From Orychophragmus violaceus (taxonomy: Eukaryota > Streptophyta > Magnoliopsida > Brassicales > Brassicaceae), in NCBI GenBank assembly GCA_030180135.1, contig CM058237.1:39267126-39331125 (forward strand): a DNA stretch of 64,000 nucleotides. Reading direction: 5' to 3'. Position numbers and translations under genes: made by a program. The notes below the pieces were generated by a model. It did not search any database, was not told where the DNA came from, and was given only the letters and a program-made list of their open reading frames with translations. Positions within the stretch are counted from its first letter, which is position 1, and every line of letters begins with the position of its first letter. This document shows positions 34,293-45,671 of this stretch, one piece after another.

Positions 34293-35004
34293 TTAGACCG
34301 AGATCGGATGTTTAGATTCGACAAAGTGTAAATAAGATGAGTTATTGTAAAATAATGATTTTATTTGATCATATTTTGTACAAGAGGGACTGAGCCCGTC
34401 GTTGAGACTAACGAGATAAAACAAAGAAGTAAAAGGAGTTTGGGTATGCACTCGAGGGGCGAGCATTTGGTCTGGAACTCGAGTTACGATCTCATCGGCG
34501 AGACCATGGCGAGATACGATGTTTTCCATATGAAATTTTGTGTCTGGAATTTGGTTATTTATGGTAGAACTCTTCCTCTATCCATATGTGGTGACTTAGT
34601 ATGTTAGAACTAGCACCAAGCAATGTATCTGTTTTCATATGGCACGAAAGGTCTGATGACGTCCATAGACCATCTCATGAATGATAGGGAGATGATATCG
34701 AAGATAGCTTTTCAGCGGGTTGGTGGATTATAGGTGCATGCCGTTGGCATTTGTTGCACCTTTCTGAGTAGGTTTCGCAGTCCGCAACCATGGTGGGCCA
34801 GAAGTAGCCTTGTCATTTTATTCGTACAACCAATGCTCGACCTCTGGAGTGGTTTCCGCATGTGCCCTGGTGTGTTTCTTTTAGTAAAGTCGCGATCTGT
34901 TTTCTGTGAACGCATACTAAGCATGGTTCGGATAGGTTATGCTTGTATAATCTATTTTGTATTATACAGTATTTTACGCTTTTTGCTTTGACTTTGCGGG
35001 CCAC
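34293..35004 (-). pseudogene. Tat integrase pseudogene, internally deleted
   Basis: The zinc-binding domain is readable at 35,004-34,712 (CLVCVHRKQIATLLKETHQG, CGNHS, then frameshifted ERCNKCQRHAP). The catalytic core starts (SMDVIRPFVP near 34,650) and then breaks. A later core piece appears at 34,529 (MENIVSRHGLADEIVTRV), without the expected DNG motif. The middle of the core and the C-terminus are gone, so no active integrase can be made. Confidence 0.7.
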
Positions 35005-35434
35005 CCATTTTTATGGGGGAACGAGTATGTGCCGGATGTACTCGTAGATGGGTTGTCTCCAATCAGGTCTCATGTCGAGGTGATCTTCCGAGAGGAGGTC
35101 CGGTGGTTCCTCCTCGTCGGGAGGTCCCTGTCCGGGGGATCAAACTCATCATCTAAAGAATGTATGCCAGCTGTTTCCGTTAGGTGGTTAGACTCAGATG
35201 CTTCTTGGTAGTCACTGGGTCTTATGTCATTTACAGTCAATGCTTTAGGAGCTATGTAAATACTAGGTTTTCCTATTCCTTCTACGAGAATTATTCTCCT
35301 GACTAGTGGGTCTGAGGTTGTTATTAAAGCTGCCAGAGCGTCTTCAGAGTTGTTTTCACCTCACAAGATCTTGGTCAGATCGAATGAGATGAATTGAGCT
35401 GTTAATCCGCGGACCACTTTTAGGTAGGCGTTAA
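35005..35434 (-). pseudogene. Tat RNase H-integrase linker, degenerate
   Basis: Region between the second RNase H and the integrase zinc finger. Polyprotein-like fragments are present but frames are broken every few dozen codons and no named domain lies here. Confidence 0.4.
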
Positions 35435-35887
35435 TTATGTCATCCTTAGCTTCATATTCACCGTGGTACTGCTAGTAAGGAGTTGGGAATCACTGAAAAC
35501 CGATATTTCTCGAGCTCCAAGTGTGAGCTTGAGACCGATGATGAGAGCTTCGTATTCTGCTTCGTTATTGGATGCTACGAAGCCGAGTCTGAAGGATTCC
35601 TCTAGCACCTCTCCTCTAGGAATTACTAGTTTGATGCCAACTTTCGATCCATGCCTAGAGGATGCTCTGTCGACATGGAGTATCCATTTCTTGATGGGAA
35701 TGGCTTCTTCTGCGGACTGCGGTGTCAGCTCGATGACAAATTCAGCTAAGACTTGAGCTTTCACATAGGTCCGAGTGAGGAATTCAATGACGTGCTCGTT
35801 GAGCTCGATGGTCCATTTAGCTAGTCGGCCAGATTGACTCGGACTATGGAGTATAGTTAAAATTGGTTGCAAGGTCATAACTACCAT
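35435..35887 (-). pseudogene. Tat second (archaeal-like) RNase H remnant
   Basis: Reads HVDRASSRHGSKVGIKLVI, then FVASNNEAEYEALIIGLKL and ISVFSDSQLL. Asp, Glu and Asp of the three RNase H motifs can be placed at HVDR, NNEAEYEAL and SDSQL. This type of RNase H, after the usual one, marks Tat elements. Confidence 0.75.
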
Positions 35888-35902
35888 GGAGTGAGATTGG
35901 AA

Positions 35903-36360
35903 TTAAGGTCGGAGCTTGCGAGCTGGCATGACCAAGGCTAGAGCTAGTTTTTCAATTTCTGGATATCGGTTCTCTGCATATATTAGACTTTTCATTACAT
36001 AGAAGATTGTCTGCTTCTCGTTTTTCTCTTCGCGAACTAGTATTCCACTTATTGCAGCTGATGACACTACGATGTAGAGGTAAAGCGGCTCTCTATCCAC
36101 TGGTTTGGATAGGATGGGAGGCTCGCTCAGATAAGATTTTAATTGTGTGAATGCCTCATCGCATAGCTCATCCCACAGGAATTTCTTGTTCCCTTTCAGA
36201 AGCTGATAAAATGGGAGTGGTCTTTGGAGATGGCATCTCTATGAAGGCTGCGATTATTTTGGGGTTGTCATTGATTCCTCTTTCGGTTACAATGTAACCG
36301 TAGAACTCATCGGAGAACATTCCAAAAGAGCAATTAGCTGTATTTAATTTCATGTTAGAT
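35903..36360 (-). pseudogene. Tat first RNase H and connection domain remnant
   Basis: The frame at 36,100-35,903 reads PLYLYIVVSSAAISGILVR and ENRYPEIEKLALALVM, the usual retroelement RNase H start. Upstream at 36,353-36,168 is the connection piece (ANCSFGMFSDEFYGYIVTER), with frameshifts between. Confidence 0.7.
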
Positions 36361-36389
36361 TGATTCAGGATTGAGAAACATTCCTTTAG

Positions 36390-36989
36390 CTAAGCTATGT
36401 TGTCACATTCTCGAGATGACATGACTAGTATGTCGTCTATATAGACTTCCATGGTTTTACCGAGATGGTCTGCGAACATTTTGTTTACTAGACGATGATA
36501 GGTTGCACATGTGTTCTTTAGTCCGAAGGGCATCTCCTTGTAGCAGTAAATGCCTCGGTCTGTGATCAAAGTTGCTTTATTCATCCTCTGGGATCATCAG
36601 GACCTGATTATACCCAGAAAAAGCTTCCATGAAGGACAAGAGCTGATGGCCATATGTGGCTTCTACCATGTGGTCTATGTGAGGAAGTGGGAAGCTTTCC
36701 TTAGGTAAAACTTTATTGAGTTCGGTGAAATCTATACACACTCTCCACATCTCGTTCTTCTTTTTGACGACTACCAGGTTGGCGAGTCAGTAAGGGTATT
36801 TGACTTCCCTGATCTGACCCACTCTGAGTAATCGATCCACCTCATCATTAATTTTTTAGCTCCGTCGGGGCCGAGCTTACGCCATTTTTGCGTGACGGGG
36901 TTGTAAGTAAGGTCAGCGTGTAGGTCGTGAGAGGTCACTTCCAGGCTGGTCCCTTTCATATATGTTGTGGACCACGCGAAAATGTCCAT
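36390..36989 (-). pseudogene. Tat reverse transcriptase remnant
   Basis: N-terminal piece at 36,989-36,771: MDIFAWSTTYMKG, then QKWRKLGPDGAKK. C-terminal piece at 36,584-36,390: ITDRGIYCYKEMPFGLKN, then VYIDDILVMSS with the catalytic Asp pair. A frameshifted stretch between them holds the remaining palm motifs. The motif spacing is that of Ty3/gypsy reverse transcriptase. Confidence 0.8.
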
Positions 36990-37913
36990 GTTTCGCTTTC
37001 CAAAAACGAGATTTTGTGGTTATGTCCTTCTAATTTGCTTTCAATTCCAGAGTCTTTAAAGACCTTTCTTGGCAGAACTTGGAGCCTCCATAAATGAAGT
37101 TGATGCTTTTTGGAGGTGGGCATAGCCCTCCCCCCCCCCCCCCCCCCCCCCCCCCAAAGTGCGAGGTGAGTTGTAGGTAAGTTTGGATTTCGACTCCTGA
37201 CTAGCCAAGTAAGAGGTATGATGCAACGCTTTCTCCCCTGGGAAGTGCAAACAAATTTGGAGCTCGAGTTTTCATTAACCAAGGTAGTGGGTGACTGGGA
37301 GACCTGTTTTTCAGCCAGTGAGCAGGTAGCTCAAGTTTTCAGCAAATGAGGTCAATGAGTTTAGGAGCAGTGCTTTCTGGAGTAGCACTTTTTGAAGGTG
37401 GGCATAACCCTTCCCCCCCCCCCCCCCGGAAGTGCAAGCTGAGTAAGAGCTTGTTCTCGTGCATTTTAAAGGTGTGGGACAGGAGGAGACGACAAATTTG
37501 GGGTTACCTCTACAAAGGGTGAGGTTTTGAAAGATGAGATTGATACGATTTTGCCCCTTTCGTGGCACTGGTGGTAGAGACTCAGGGCTCCTCCACGGTA
37601 TTTCGGCTCCTCTTACTAGAGGTCGCCTTATTTATATCGGGCTTAGGTGGGAGCTCGTCTTCTTCCGTAGTGTGCTCTTTTGAATTTTCGGTCTTGGCTT
37701 TTTTAGCCGAGAGGCGATCTTTGCTTTGGCTTTCTCCTGAGGAATGTCCTTTCTTGTTATGATATTTTCAGAATTTGTTCTTGTTAAAGGGTTTATTTTT
37801 GGACTATGTAGAATCTTTTATAGCCTTGACCTTTATCCTATGAATCGTTTCTCGAATTCTTGTTCGAGTTGTTTGTGGGTGTTGCAGATTTTCTATGACT
37901 ATCCACGATATTC
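36990..37913 (-). pseudogene. Tat gag-protease region with two poly-C tracts
   Basis: Expected position of the gag end and protease, but no DSG/DTG motif is readable. It holds two related segments, each ending GGAGGTGGGCATAGCCCT or GAAGGTGGGCATAACCCT followed by a C run (26 C at 37,130-37,155; 15 C at 37,413-37,427) and then AAGTGC. This local duplication probably destroyed the protease. Confidence 0.55.
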
Positions 37914-38455
37914 TTAATCTCTTCTTAATGAAGTGCAAAGGCTGACGCTCGATAAAGTGTACCAGAGTCCATGTTTGAGTGCTCTGAGGGCTACGACCTT
38001 GTTCGGGTTCGCGATCTTAGCTTTGACCTCTTTGAACATGTCTATGAAGCTTCTAAGGGATTCATCTCGAGCTTGAGAGATTTCCCAAAGATCAGCTTCT
38101 GAGCCTTGTTCTTGTATGTACACCGAGTAGTGCTTAAGGAAAGCTGAAGCGAGCTGGTTAAAGTTGTCTATGAAATTTCCTTCCAAGGCAGTGAATCATT
38201 CTAAGGCGGGTTCGGCTAGATTTTTGGCAAAGAACGGCCTCTTTCTCGTAATCGTTTAGATGCATATGAGCTATCGCTAGTCTTAATGCTCTGATATGAT
38301 TTCGAGGATCACTTTTTCCAGTATATTCTGGAAATCGGATTTTGGATGCATTTGGGATGCGAGCATTAGCCATCCTGTCCGTGAAGGGAGTTCATCTAGT
38401 TTTATTTATTATCCTGTCAATATCAGGAGCTGATCTTATGGATGAATGAACTCCA
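37914..38455 (-). pseudogene. Tat gag core
   Basis: Reads MANARIPNASKIRFPEYTGK, DPRNHIRALRLAIAHMHLND, then after a frameshift FIDNFNQLASAFLKHYSVYI and ESLRSFIDMFKEVKAKI. This is the standard Tat/Atlantys gag core. The N-terminal side is cut at 38,455 by the copia insertion and resumes at 53,603. Confidence 0.8.
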
Positions 38456-39160
38456 TGTTGGATCTCTTAGGATCTAGAGTTTGATATATTGAATCACCAA
38501 CCTCGTTCTTACCTTGTTACTGGCAGCGGAATAAATGGTGAACGAGATCAGTAGCGACACAAGTTCCTCGCCTCTACCACGTACACACGCACACAAGCTG
38601 GAAACGGGATGCTAGTGCCGGATCTGTGGGATCTAAGAGTTTCTGGTGTATCTGCTTTTCTGTCAGAGAGAAGAGAAGACGGCTCGGGTTCAGGTCGACC
38701 ACATAAGCCTTTATATATCGACCTGTAAATGACATCACAAACCGTCAGACAAATCCGAGTCGGTTGCGTCATTAATCCAAAACATCAGTTTCGAAACCCG
38801 ATATGCAACGATCGACACACTTAATGTGTCGATCGTCACACCTCCACGAAAAGCCTGCATCGATCGACGCACTCATGCATCGATCGACACATACATTGTA
38901 AAACTCTATGTAAATGTGTATCCAATACACATAAGTATGATCATTACCATAATGATCATTCCCACTTTCATGCTTCCAATTTGCTTAGGTGTGTGACCCT
39001 ATAGGATCATATAATACTGGCAGTAAGTCTACAACTTACAGACTGCAAGAGGCTTCTAGCAAAACATTGCAACCGCCCAATATTATACGAATGTCTGATC
39101 TCGACACACAATTATCATCAGGAGTGAGTACAAGTGTGATTTCAGGACACTATCCCAACA
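38456..39160 (-). repeat. Cop-I 3' LTR
   Basis: On the minus strand starts TGTTGGGATAGTGTCC and ends AGATCCAACA. TATA is read on the minus strand as TATATAAAGG (38,706-38,715). It carries a perfect 12-bp hairpin at 38,808-38,836 and a second pair of ATCGATCGAC motifs at 38,858-38,889. Confidence 0.95.
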
Positions 39161-39982
39161 ATCTCCCACTTGTACTGGAATCATCAAGTCCTATAATCCT
39201 TTTGTCTCTGTATCTCGATTTGGCATAAGGCAAGATTGGTGTCATCCTTATTAAGCCAACATCGTGTTTATCGAACTCATGATCTCATACTGAACATTAC
39301 AAACAACTGAACTACAGTTCGTTTGAGTGCGGCCACACATTCTCTCAGTATTCAATCTTCGAATGGCCCTGAGATATTTATCTCCCGTTATACAGGAGGG
39401 ACAAATCCCATCTTGTTCCATCCCTGTTTCAACGCACACTTCATGATATACTTGAACAATGCCGTTATAGTCGCCAGTTACGGGTCGACGTTTGACAAAG
39501 TCAAAATGCACCAATTCATATGCAAGAAAGCATGATGAACTCATGTCTAAGGACTATACTCTATAGTCGTAATGAGAACCTCTTATGACACATATATAAC
39601 TATCTTGTAGACTTCTCATTAGCGGATCATATCCGATCATATGTTCACTAACATATATCTATGTGACTGACTGCGATAATCATATCATTGGCTCCATGAA
39701 ACTTAGCCAACAGTCACCTCACAATCTAGTCTCTAACGGTTGTCAGTGTCCCAATTCTACAACCTTGACTAGGGACAAAACATAATTTATTAACTTATAA
39801 GGTTTCATGATCAAGTCCTCAACTTGATGACCTATAATATGTCATAAACTTATTGAGGGACCATTATTTAGATCACAATAAATAATGCTGAAATCAAATT
39901 TCATTAAACACTTCTAAAAGAATGTTTACAAGAGCATCTTATTATAACTGAAATAAAACTAAAACTCCCACTAGAATCAAGA
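39161..39982 (-). other. Cop-I 3' untranslated region
   Basis: Between the pol stop and the 3' LTR, ending in the polypurine tract. It is similar in parts to Cop-II 44,821-45,671. A 7-bp hairpin GACTATA/TATAGTC with a CTC loop at 39,552-39,568 is identical in Cop-II (45,206-45,222). Confidence 0.75.
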
Positions 39983-42900
39983 TTACATCTTAAGATCTCT
40001 AATGCCTACAGCAGTCGTATGACTCTCATGCTTAGGCCATGGGAGTGACTTAGTTAGAGGATCAGCGACATTCTCGTCTGTCGGAACTCGGCTGATCTTC
40101 ACATCACCTCTATTGACGATATCTCGAATCAGGTGATATCTCCTCTCCACGTGTTTGGACTTCTGGTGTGACCTTGGTTCTTTTGCCTGAGCAATGGCTC
40201 CGTTGTTATCGCAAAACAAAGCCACTGGCTCCAAGATACTAGGAACCACACCAAGTTCAGTCATGAACTTCTTGATCCAAACAGCTTCCTTTGCCGCTTC
40301 TGAAGCAGCAACATATTCAGCTTCCGTTGTGGAATCAGCAACGGTATTCTGCTTAGAGCTCTTCCAGCTCACTGCACCGCCATTTAGACAGAAGACATAT
40401 CCAGATTGTGATCGGAAATCGTCTCTGTCTGTCTGAAAACTCGCATCGGTGAATCCATTCACCACAAGTTCTTCACTTCCTCCATACACAAGGAATTTAT
40501 CCTTAGTATGTCTCAAATACTTGAGAATATTCTTGACAGCTGTCCAGTGAACTTCACCTGGATCAGATTGGTATCTACTTGTCATGCTTAACGCGTAAGC
40601 TACATCTGGACGGGTGCAGAGCATGGCATACATAATAGATCCTATTGCAGAGGCATAAGGAATCCTATTCATGCTTTCTCGCTCAGCATGTGTCGCCGGA
40701 CACTGCTTCTTGCTGAGACTGGTGCCATGGGACATCAGTATGAAGCCCTTCTTGGAATCTTGCATCCTGAATCTGTGCAACACCTTATCAATATAAGTGT
40801 CCTGGCACAATCCAATCAGCCTATTCAATCTATCTCTGTAGATTCTGATTCCAAGAATGTACGCGGCTTCTCCCATGTCTTTCATGGAAAAACAACTTCC
40901 GAGCCAAGTCTTGACAGACTGAAGCAACGGAACGTCATTACCGAGGAGGAGTATGTCATCGACATACAATACAAGAAACGCAATTTTTCTCCCACTAGTC
41001 TTCTTGTAAACACATGGTTCCTCTTCGTTCTTGATGAAACCAAATTGTTTAACTGATTCATCAAAACGAAGATTCCAACTCCGTGATGCTTGCTTCAATC
41101 CATAAATGGATTTATGAAGCTTGCATACCTTCCCAGCTGTCTTAGGATCGACAAAACCTTCAGGCTGTGTCATATACACATCCTCTTCCAGAATACCATT
41201 CAGGAATGCGGTTTTGACATCCATTTGCCAAATCTCATAATCATAATGAGCGGCAATTGCTAGAAGAATCCGAATGGAATTAAGCATAGCGACTGGGGAA
41301 TAGGTTTCATCATAGTCAACACCATGAATTTTCATGAAACCTTTAGCCACCAACCTCGCTTTGTAAATCTGTACATTGCCATCCACGTCAATCTTCTTCT
41401 TGAAGATCCATTTACACTCAATGGCTTTTGCACCATTAGGTAAATCGACCAAGGATCATACTTGGTTTTCTGACATGGATCCCATTTCGGACTTAGAGGC
41501 TCCAAGCCATTTTTTGGAGTCCGGGCCCATCATTGCTTCCGCGAAGGTCGCTGGTTCGTCACTATCAATGATCATCAGATCATTTGAATCGGTCACGAGA
41601 AATCTATAGTATCTCTCGGGTTCGTGACGGATCCTTCCGGATCTGCGAACTTCAGGCTCCACAGGCGCCGGTTCCACAGAACTTTGTGGATCCAACTGCT
41701 GCTCTTCCTCAGCAGGTTGAGCAGTCTCCTGTGCATCTCGAATTTCTTCAAGATGTACTTTACTCCCACTGTTTTTCTTAGAGAGAAAATCCCTCTCAAG
41801 AAAAGAACAGTCCCGAGCAACAAATACTTTGTGCTCAGATTGGTTTTAAAAGTAGTATGCCTTGGTTTCCCTAGGATAACCAACGAAGTAGCATTTATCT
41901 GATTTGGGTGCAAGCTTGTCAGAGATTAAATGTTTGACATAAGCTTCACAACCCCAAATCCTCAGGAAAGACAGACTAGGAACATTCCCAGTCCACAGTT
42001 CATGTGGTGTCTTTTCCACTGATTTAGATGGTACCCTATTTAGTGTAAACGCAGACGTTTCTAGAGCGTATCCCCAAAAGGATAATGGAAGATTTGAATG
42101 ACTCATCATAGACCGAACCATATCCAATAAGGTTCGATTCCTCCTCTCCGACACTCCATTCCATTGGGGTGTTCTAGGAGGAGTGAGTTGTGAAATAATT
42201 CCACACTCGCTCAGATAGTCACTGAATTCTTGACTCAAGTATTCTCCTCCGCGATCCGATCGCAGAACTTTGATACTTTTGCCAAGTTGATTCTGTACTT
42301 CATTCTTGAATTCCTTGAATCTATCAAAGGATTCTGACTTGTGTCTCATCAAATAGACATAGCCATACCTACTGAAATCATCAGTGAAGGTAATGAAGTA
42401 CTTGTAATTTCCTCTGGCAACAGTACTCATCGGCCCACATACATCAGTATGAACAAGGCCCAATAAGTCACTGGCCCTTTCATTTGGTTTGTTGAAAGGG
42501 GCTCTAGCCATTTTGCCTATCAAACAAGATTCGCACTTCTCACATGATTCAAAATCAAATGAGCCCAGAAGCCCATTTCTATGGAGCCTTTGGATGCGTT
42601 TCTCATTTATGTGGCCCAAACGACAATGCCATAAGAAAGTTGGGTTTTTGTCATTGGACTTAAACCGCTTTGTATTTATGTTAAAGACAGGCATTTCTTG
42701 GTTTAAAACATATAACCCATTATCTAATGGGGCGCTACCATAAAATGTACCATCACGATTAAAAGAACAAATTATTCTTAACAGCAAAATCAAAACCTTC
42801 CAAATCCAAAACGGAAACTGAAATTATGTTTCTGCTTATCGCAGGTACAAAGTAGCAATTATTTAAAATTAAAACCATGCCTGATGGTAAGGACAACTCG

Positions 42901-43946
42901 TAGGTGCCTACGGCCAGTGCAGCAACCTTAGCTCCATTCCCGACCCGTAGCTCCACTTGTCCTTTCTTCAGCGTCCTACTGTTTCTTAGTGCCTGCACAT
43001 CAGTACAAATATGAGCACCGCAGCCTGTATCCAATACCCACGAAGTAGAACTAGAAGACATAACATTAAGTTCGATAACATAAATACCTGAGTCAGACGC
43101 ATCATACGTCTTCTTCAGCTTCTTGTAATCTTCCATGAACTTCTTGCAGTCTCTCTTCCAATGCCCTAACTGCTTGCAGTAGTTGCATTTATCCTCAGGA
43201 GAAGGCCCGAATTTGGGCTTCGGCTTGGGCTTGTCCTGACTTTCAGTCTGGACAACTTGGGCCTTTCCCTTATCCTTCTTAGGTTTCTTAAACCTTTTAC
43301 CCCCTTGTACCATCAGTACACTGGGAGTTGCCTTCTTGAGATTCGGCTCTGCTGTCTTCAGCATGCCGTGCAACTCAGTCAATGTCTTAGTCATGTTTTG
43401 CATGTTGTAGTTCATGATGAACTGATCAAAACACGACGGCAAAGACTGCAGAATCATGTCAGTGGCTAGCTCCTGGCTAATAGCACAGTCCAGTTTCCCC
43501 AGGTTATCAATGTAACCCATCATTTTAAGGACATGAGGACTTACTGGACTGTCCTTAGCCAGCTTGCAATCCATGAGAGATTTAACCGTCTGGTATCTCT
43601 CTGTGCGAGCTTTCTCCTGAAACAAAGCTTTCAGGCTGTTAATCATCTCAATGGGTGACATCACGTTCTCATATTTCTTCTGCAGCTCAGAGTTCATAGT
43701 CACCAGCATTAGACAATTAACATCTTTGACATCAGCTGAATGCTTATCCCAAGCATTCTTTTCTGTCTGCGGGGCATTGGAACGTGGCCTCTAGGTGAGA
43801 ACTCTTTCAAGGACATATTCCTTGTTCTCCTGCCTGAGAACTATTCTCAGGTTCCGATACCATTCCAAGAAATTAGATCCATTTAACTTGTCCTTCTCAA
43901 GGACGGATCTTAGTGAGAAAGTGTTGATGTGATTTGAGACAGACAT
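39983..43946 (-). pseudogene. Cop-I Gag-Pol polyprotein pseudogene
   Basis: Starts at ATG 43,946 (MSVSNHINTFSLRSVLEKD), matching Cop-II. Breaks: in-frame TAG at 43,791-43,793, about codon 52; a frameshift near 42,775 in the block VKNNL; TAA at 41,846-41,848; TGA at 41,456-41,458. Otherwise the domains are well kept: CCHC knuckle CNYCKQLGHWKRDC, protease WVLDTGCGAHIC, integrase VHTDVCGP with SDRGGEY and NGVSERRNR, reverse transcriptase WQMDVKTAFL and LYVDDILLLGND, RNase H FTDASFQTD. The few breaks fit the low LTR divergence. Product if intact: particle protein plus protease, integrase, reverse transcriptase and RNase H. Confidence 0.92.
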
Positions 43947-44142
43947 AGCTGTAATTCAAAAGAGGTAGATTTTAGTTATAATGCTCAAGAAATGAGAATT
44001 CTTATCTAATAAGAAAAGCTCGCATTGTATTCAAAACTATGTTTCCTCGGATGAATACAATGAGCCAAGATCCTCAGATTACTAAAATTTGAGTGGGCGA
44101 CTCGCCGTTACTCAAACTTTAGCTATCTAGGTAAGCAAATCA
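43947..44142 (-). other. Cop-I leader, part next to gag
   Basis: Untranslated leader between gag and the Cop-II insertion. It carries hairpin H3 (44,089-44,115). The rest of the leader is at 51,891-52,879. Confidence 0.85.
44089..44115 (-). promoter_or_regulatory. Leader hairpin H3 of Cop-I
   Basis: Minus strand: outer stem TTGAGT/ACTCAA, 5' bulge AAC opposite a single C, inner stem GGCG/CGCC, apex AGT. Position about 155 nt upstream of gag. Compare 49,808-49,826 and 62,323-62,341. Confidence 0.6.
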
Positions 44143-44820
44143 TGAAGGAACGTTTAGTTGATCCTGATTCAATTCCAGATTCATATCAACCTAAACATGC
44201 GATCTAGGTTCTTCTCAGAATAGAAACTAATGATGATCTCACCTTATACCTGTTTGTTGCAGCGGAAGGAATAGAACAGGTCAGAGATCAGATAGATGCA
44301 CCGAGGGATGAATCCTCCAAAGGTTCACACACACTTTCACAGGAAACAGCTGCTAGACCACAAGGGGAACTCGGCGCAGAGAGAGAGAGTTTACGGCTCA
44401 AGTGTTAGGGTTAATTAGTCTGAAACTCGAGTTTTATGACAAAAAAACTCGTCCTGTTCCGTTTGGGCCATTTGGCCCAAACACCAATTAACTCGACGGT
44501 GTGTAGGCACTGCATCGATCGATGCACCTTATGCATCGATCGATACTCAGTACCTAAACCGTTTTATTCTCTCTAAGTACAGTAAATGCCTAGCACTTTT
44601 ACCGTACTTCTGCTAAACCGTTCCTACACATTTTCCTGTTAGCTTAGGCGTGTGACCCATATGGGATCATATAATAAAGGCAATAAGTCCAAGACTTATA
44701 GATCATGAGCGGACTCTAGCAAGCCATCATGACCCCCAGTATTATATGACTTATGTCTGATCATTGACATACTCTTACTTTCTAGAGACAGTACCGAGAT
44801 TACTGGACACAATTCCAACA
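44143..44820 (-). repeat. Cop-II 3' LTR
   Basis: Minus strand TGTTGGAATTGTG to CGTTCCTTCA. Contains the 16-bp palindrome TGCATCGATCGATGCA at 44,511-44,526 and the block GACCCATATGGGATC at about 44,654-44,668. Confidence 0.97.
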
Positions 44821-45671
44821 ATCTCCCACTTGTACTGGAATCTCTGTATTCATAATCCTTTCGTCACAATATCTCGATTAGTCATAAGGCAAGATTGGTG
44901 TCATCCTTATAAAGCCTAATCTTGTTCATCGGACTCTGATTTGATACTGACAATCCAAACGACTCGGGAAAGTCCGTTTGAGCATGGCCATGCATTTTCC
45001 AGTATTCAAATCTCCGATTGGCCTAGAGATATTCACTCCATTTATATTGGAGGGACAAATTCCGTCTTGTTCCATCACTGTAAACTATTCATTTCATAAT
45101 GTGCCCAAACAAGGTCCTTATAACTATCGCAGAACGATAGCGTTAGACAATGATCAAAGTGCATCACTCCATGTGCAGTCACATGCATGCGAACTCAGGT
45201 CTAAGGACTATACTCTATAGTCGTAGTAAGAATCTCTTATGACACAGATATAAATATCCTGAAGAGTTCTTATAAGCGGGTCTTGTCCGGTCGTATGTTC
45301 CCAAACATACACCTATGTACTGACTTTGATGCCGCGCATCTATGACACACTGAGACTTTGTCATAAGTCACGTACCAATCCAGTCTCACACGGTTGTTGG
45401 TGTTCCAATTTCAACAACCTTCGACTAGGGACGGGATGATATAAAACATCTATCAAATATAGGGTCTCATGATCAAGCTAAATGACTTCGATGACTCAAG
45501 ATTAAGTCATTTACTTCGATGACCTATAAAATGGTTCATATCACTTTGGAACGATTATTTCATCACAGTTAAAATAATCTTGAAATAATAATTTCATTAA
45601 ACATAAGAATGTTTTACAAGAACATATCAAATAACTAAATAAAAGCCCTCAAACTCCCACTCAAATTTAGA
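44821..45671 (-). other. Cop-II 3' untranslated region
   Basis: About 850 nt between the pol stop and the 3' LTR. The minus strand ends AAGTGGGAGAT, the polypurine tract. It holds the hairpin at 45,206-45,222 shared with Cop-I. A plus-strand frame at 44,978-45,220 is not supported by anything else. Confidence 0.8.

Larger units (their letters stand above)
28520..34426. repeat. Segmental duplication, copy B
   Basis: Partner of 21,223-27,218. Small indels separate the copies: copy B keeps an extra near-palindrome at 29,815 that is deleted in copy A. By eye identity is roughly nine bases in ten or better. Confidence 0.85.
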
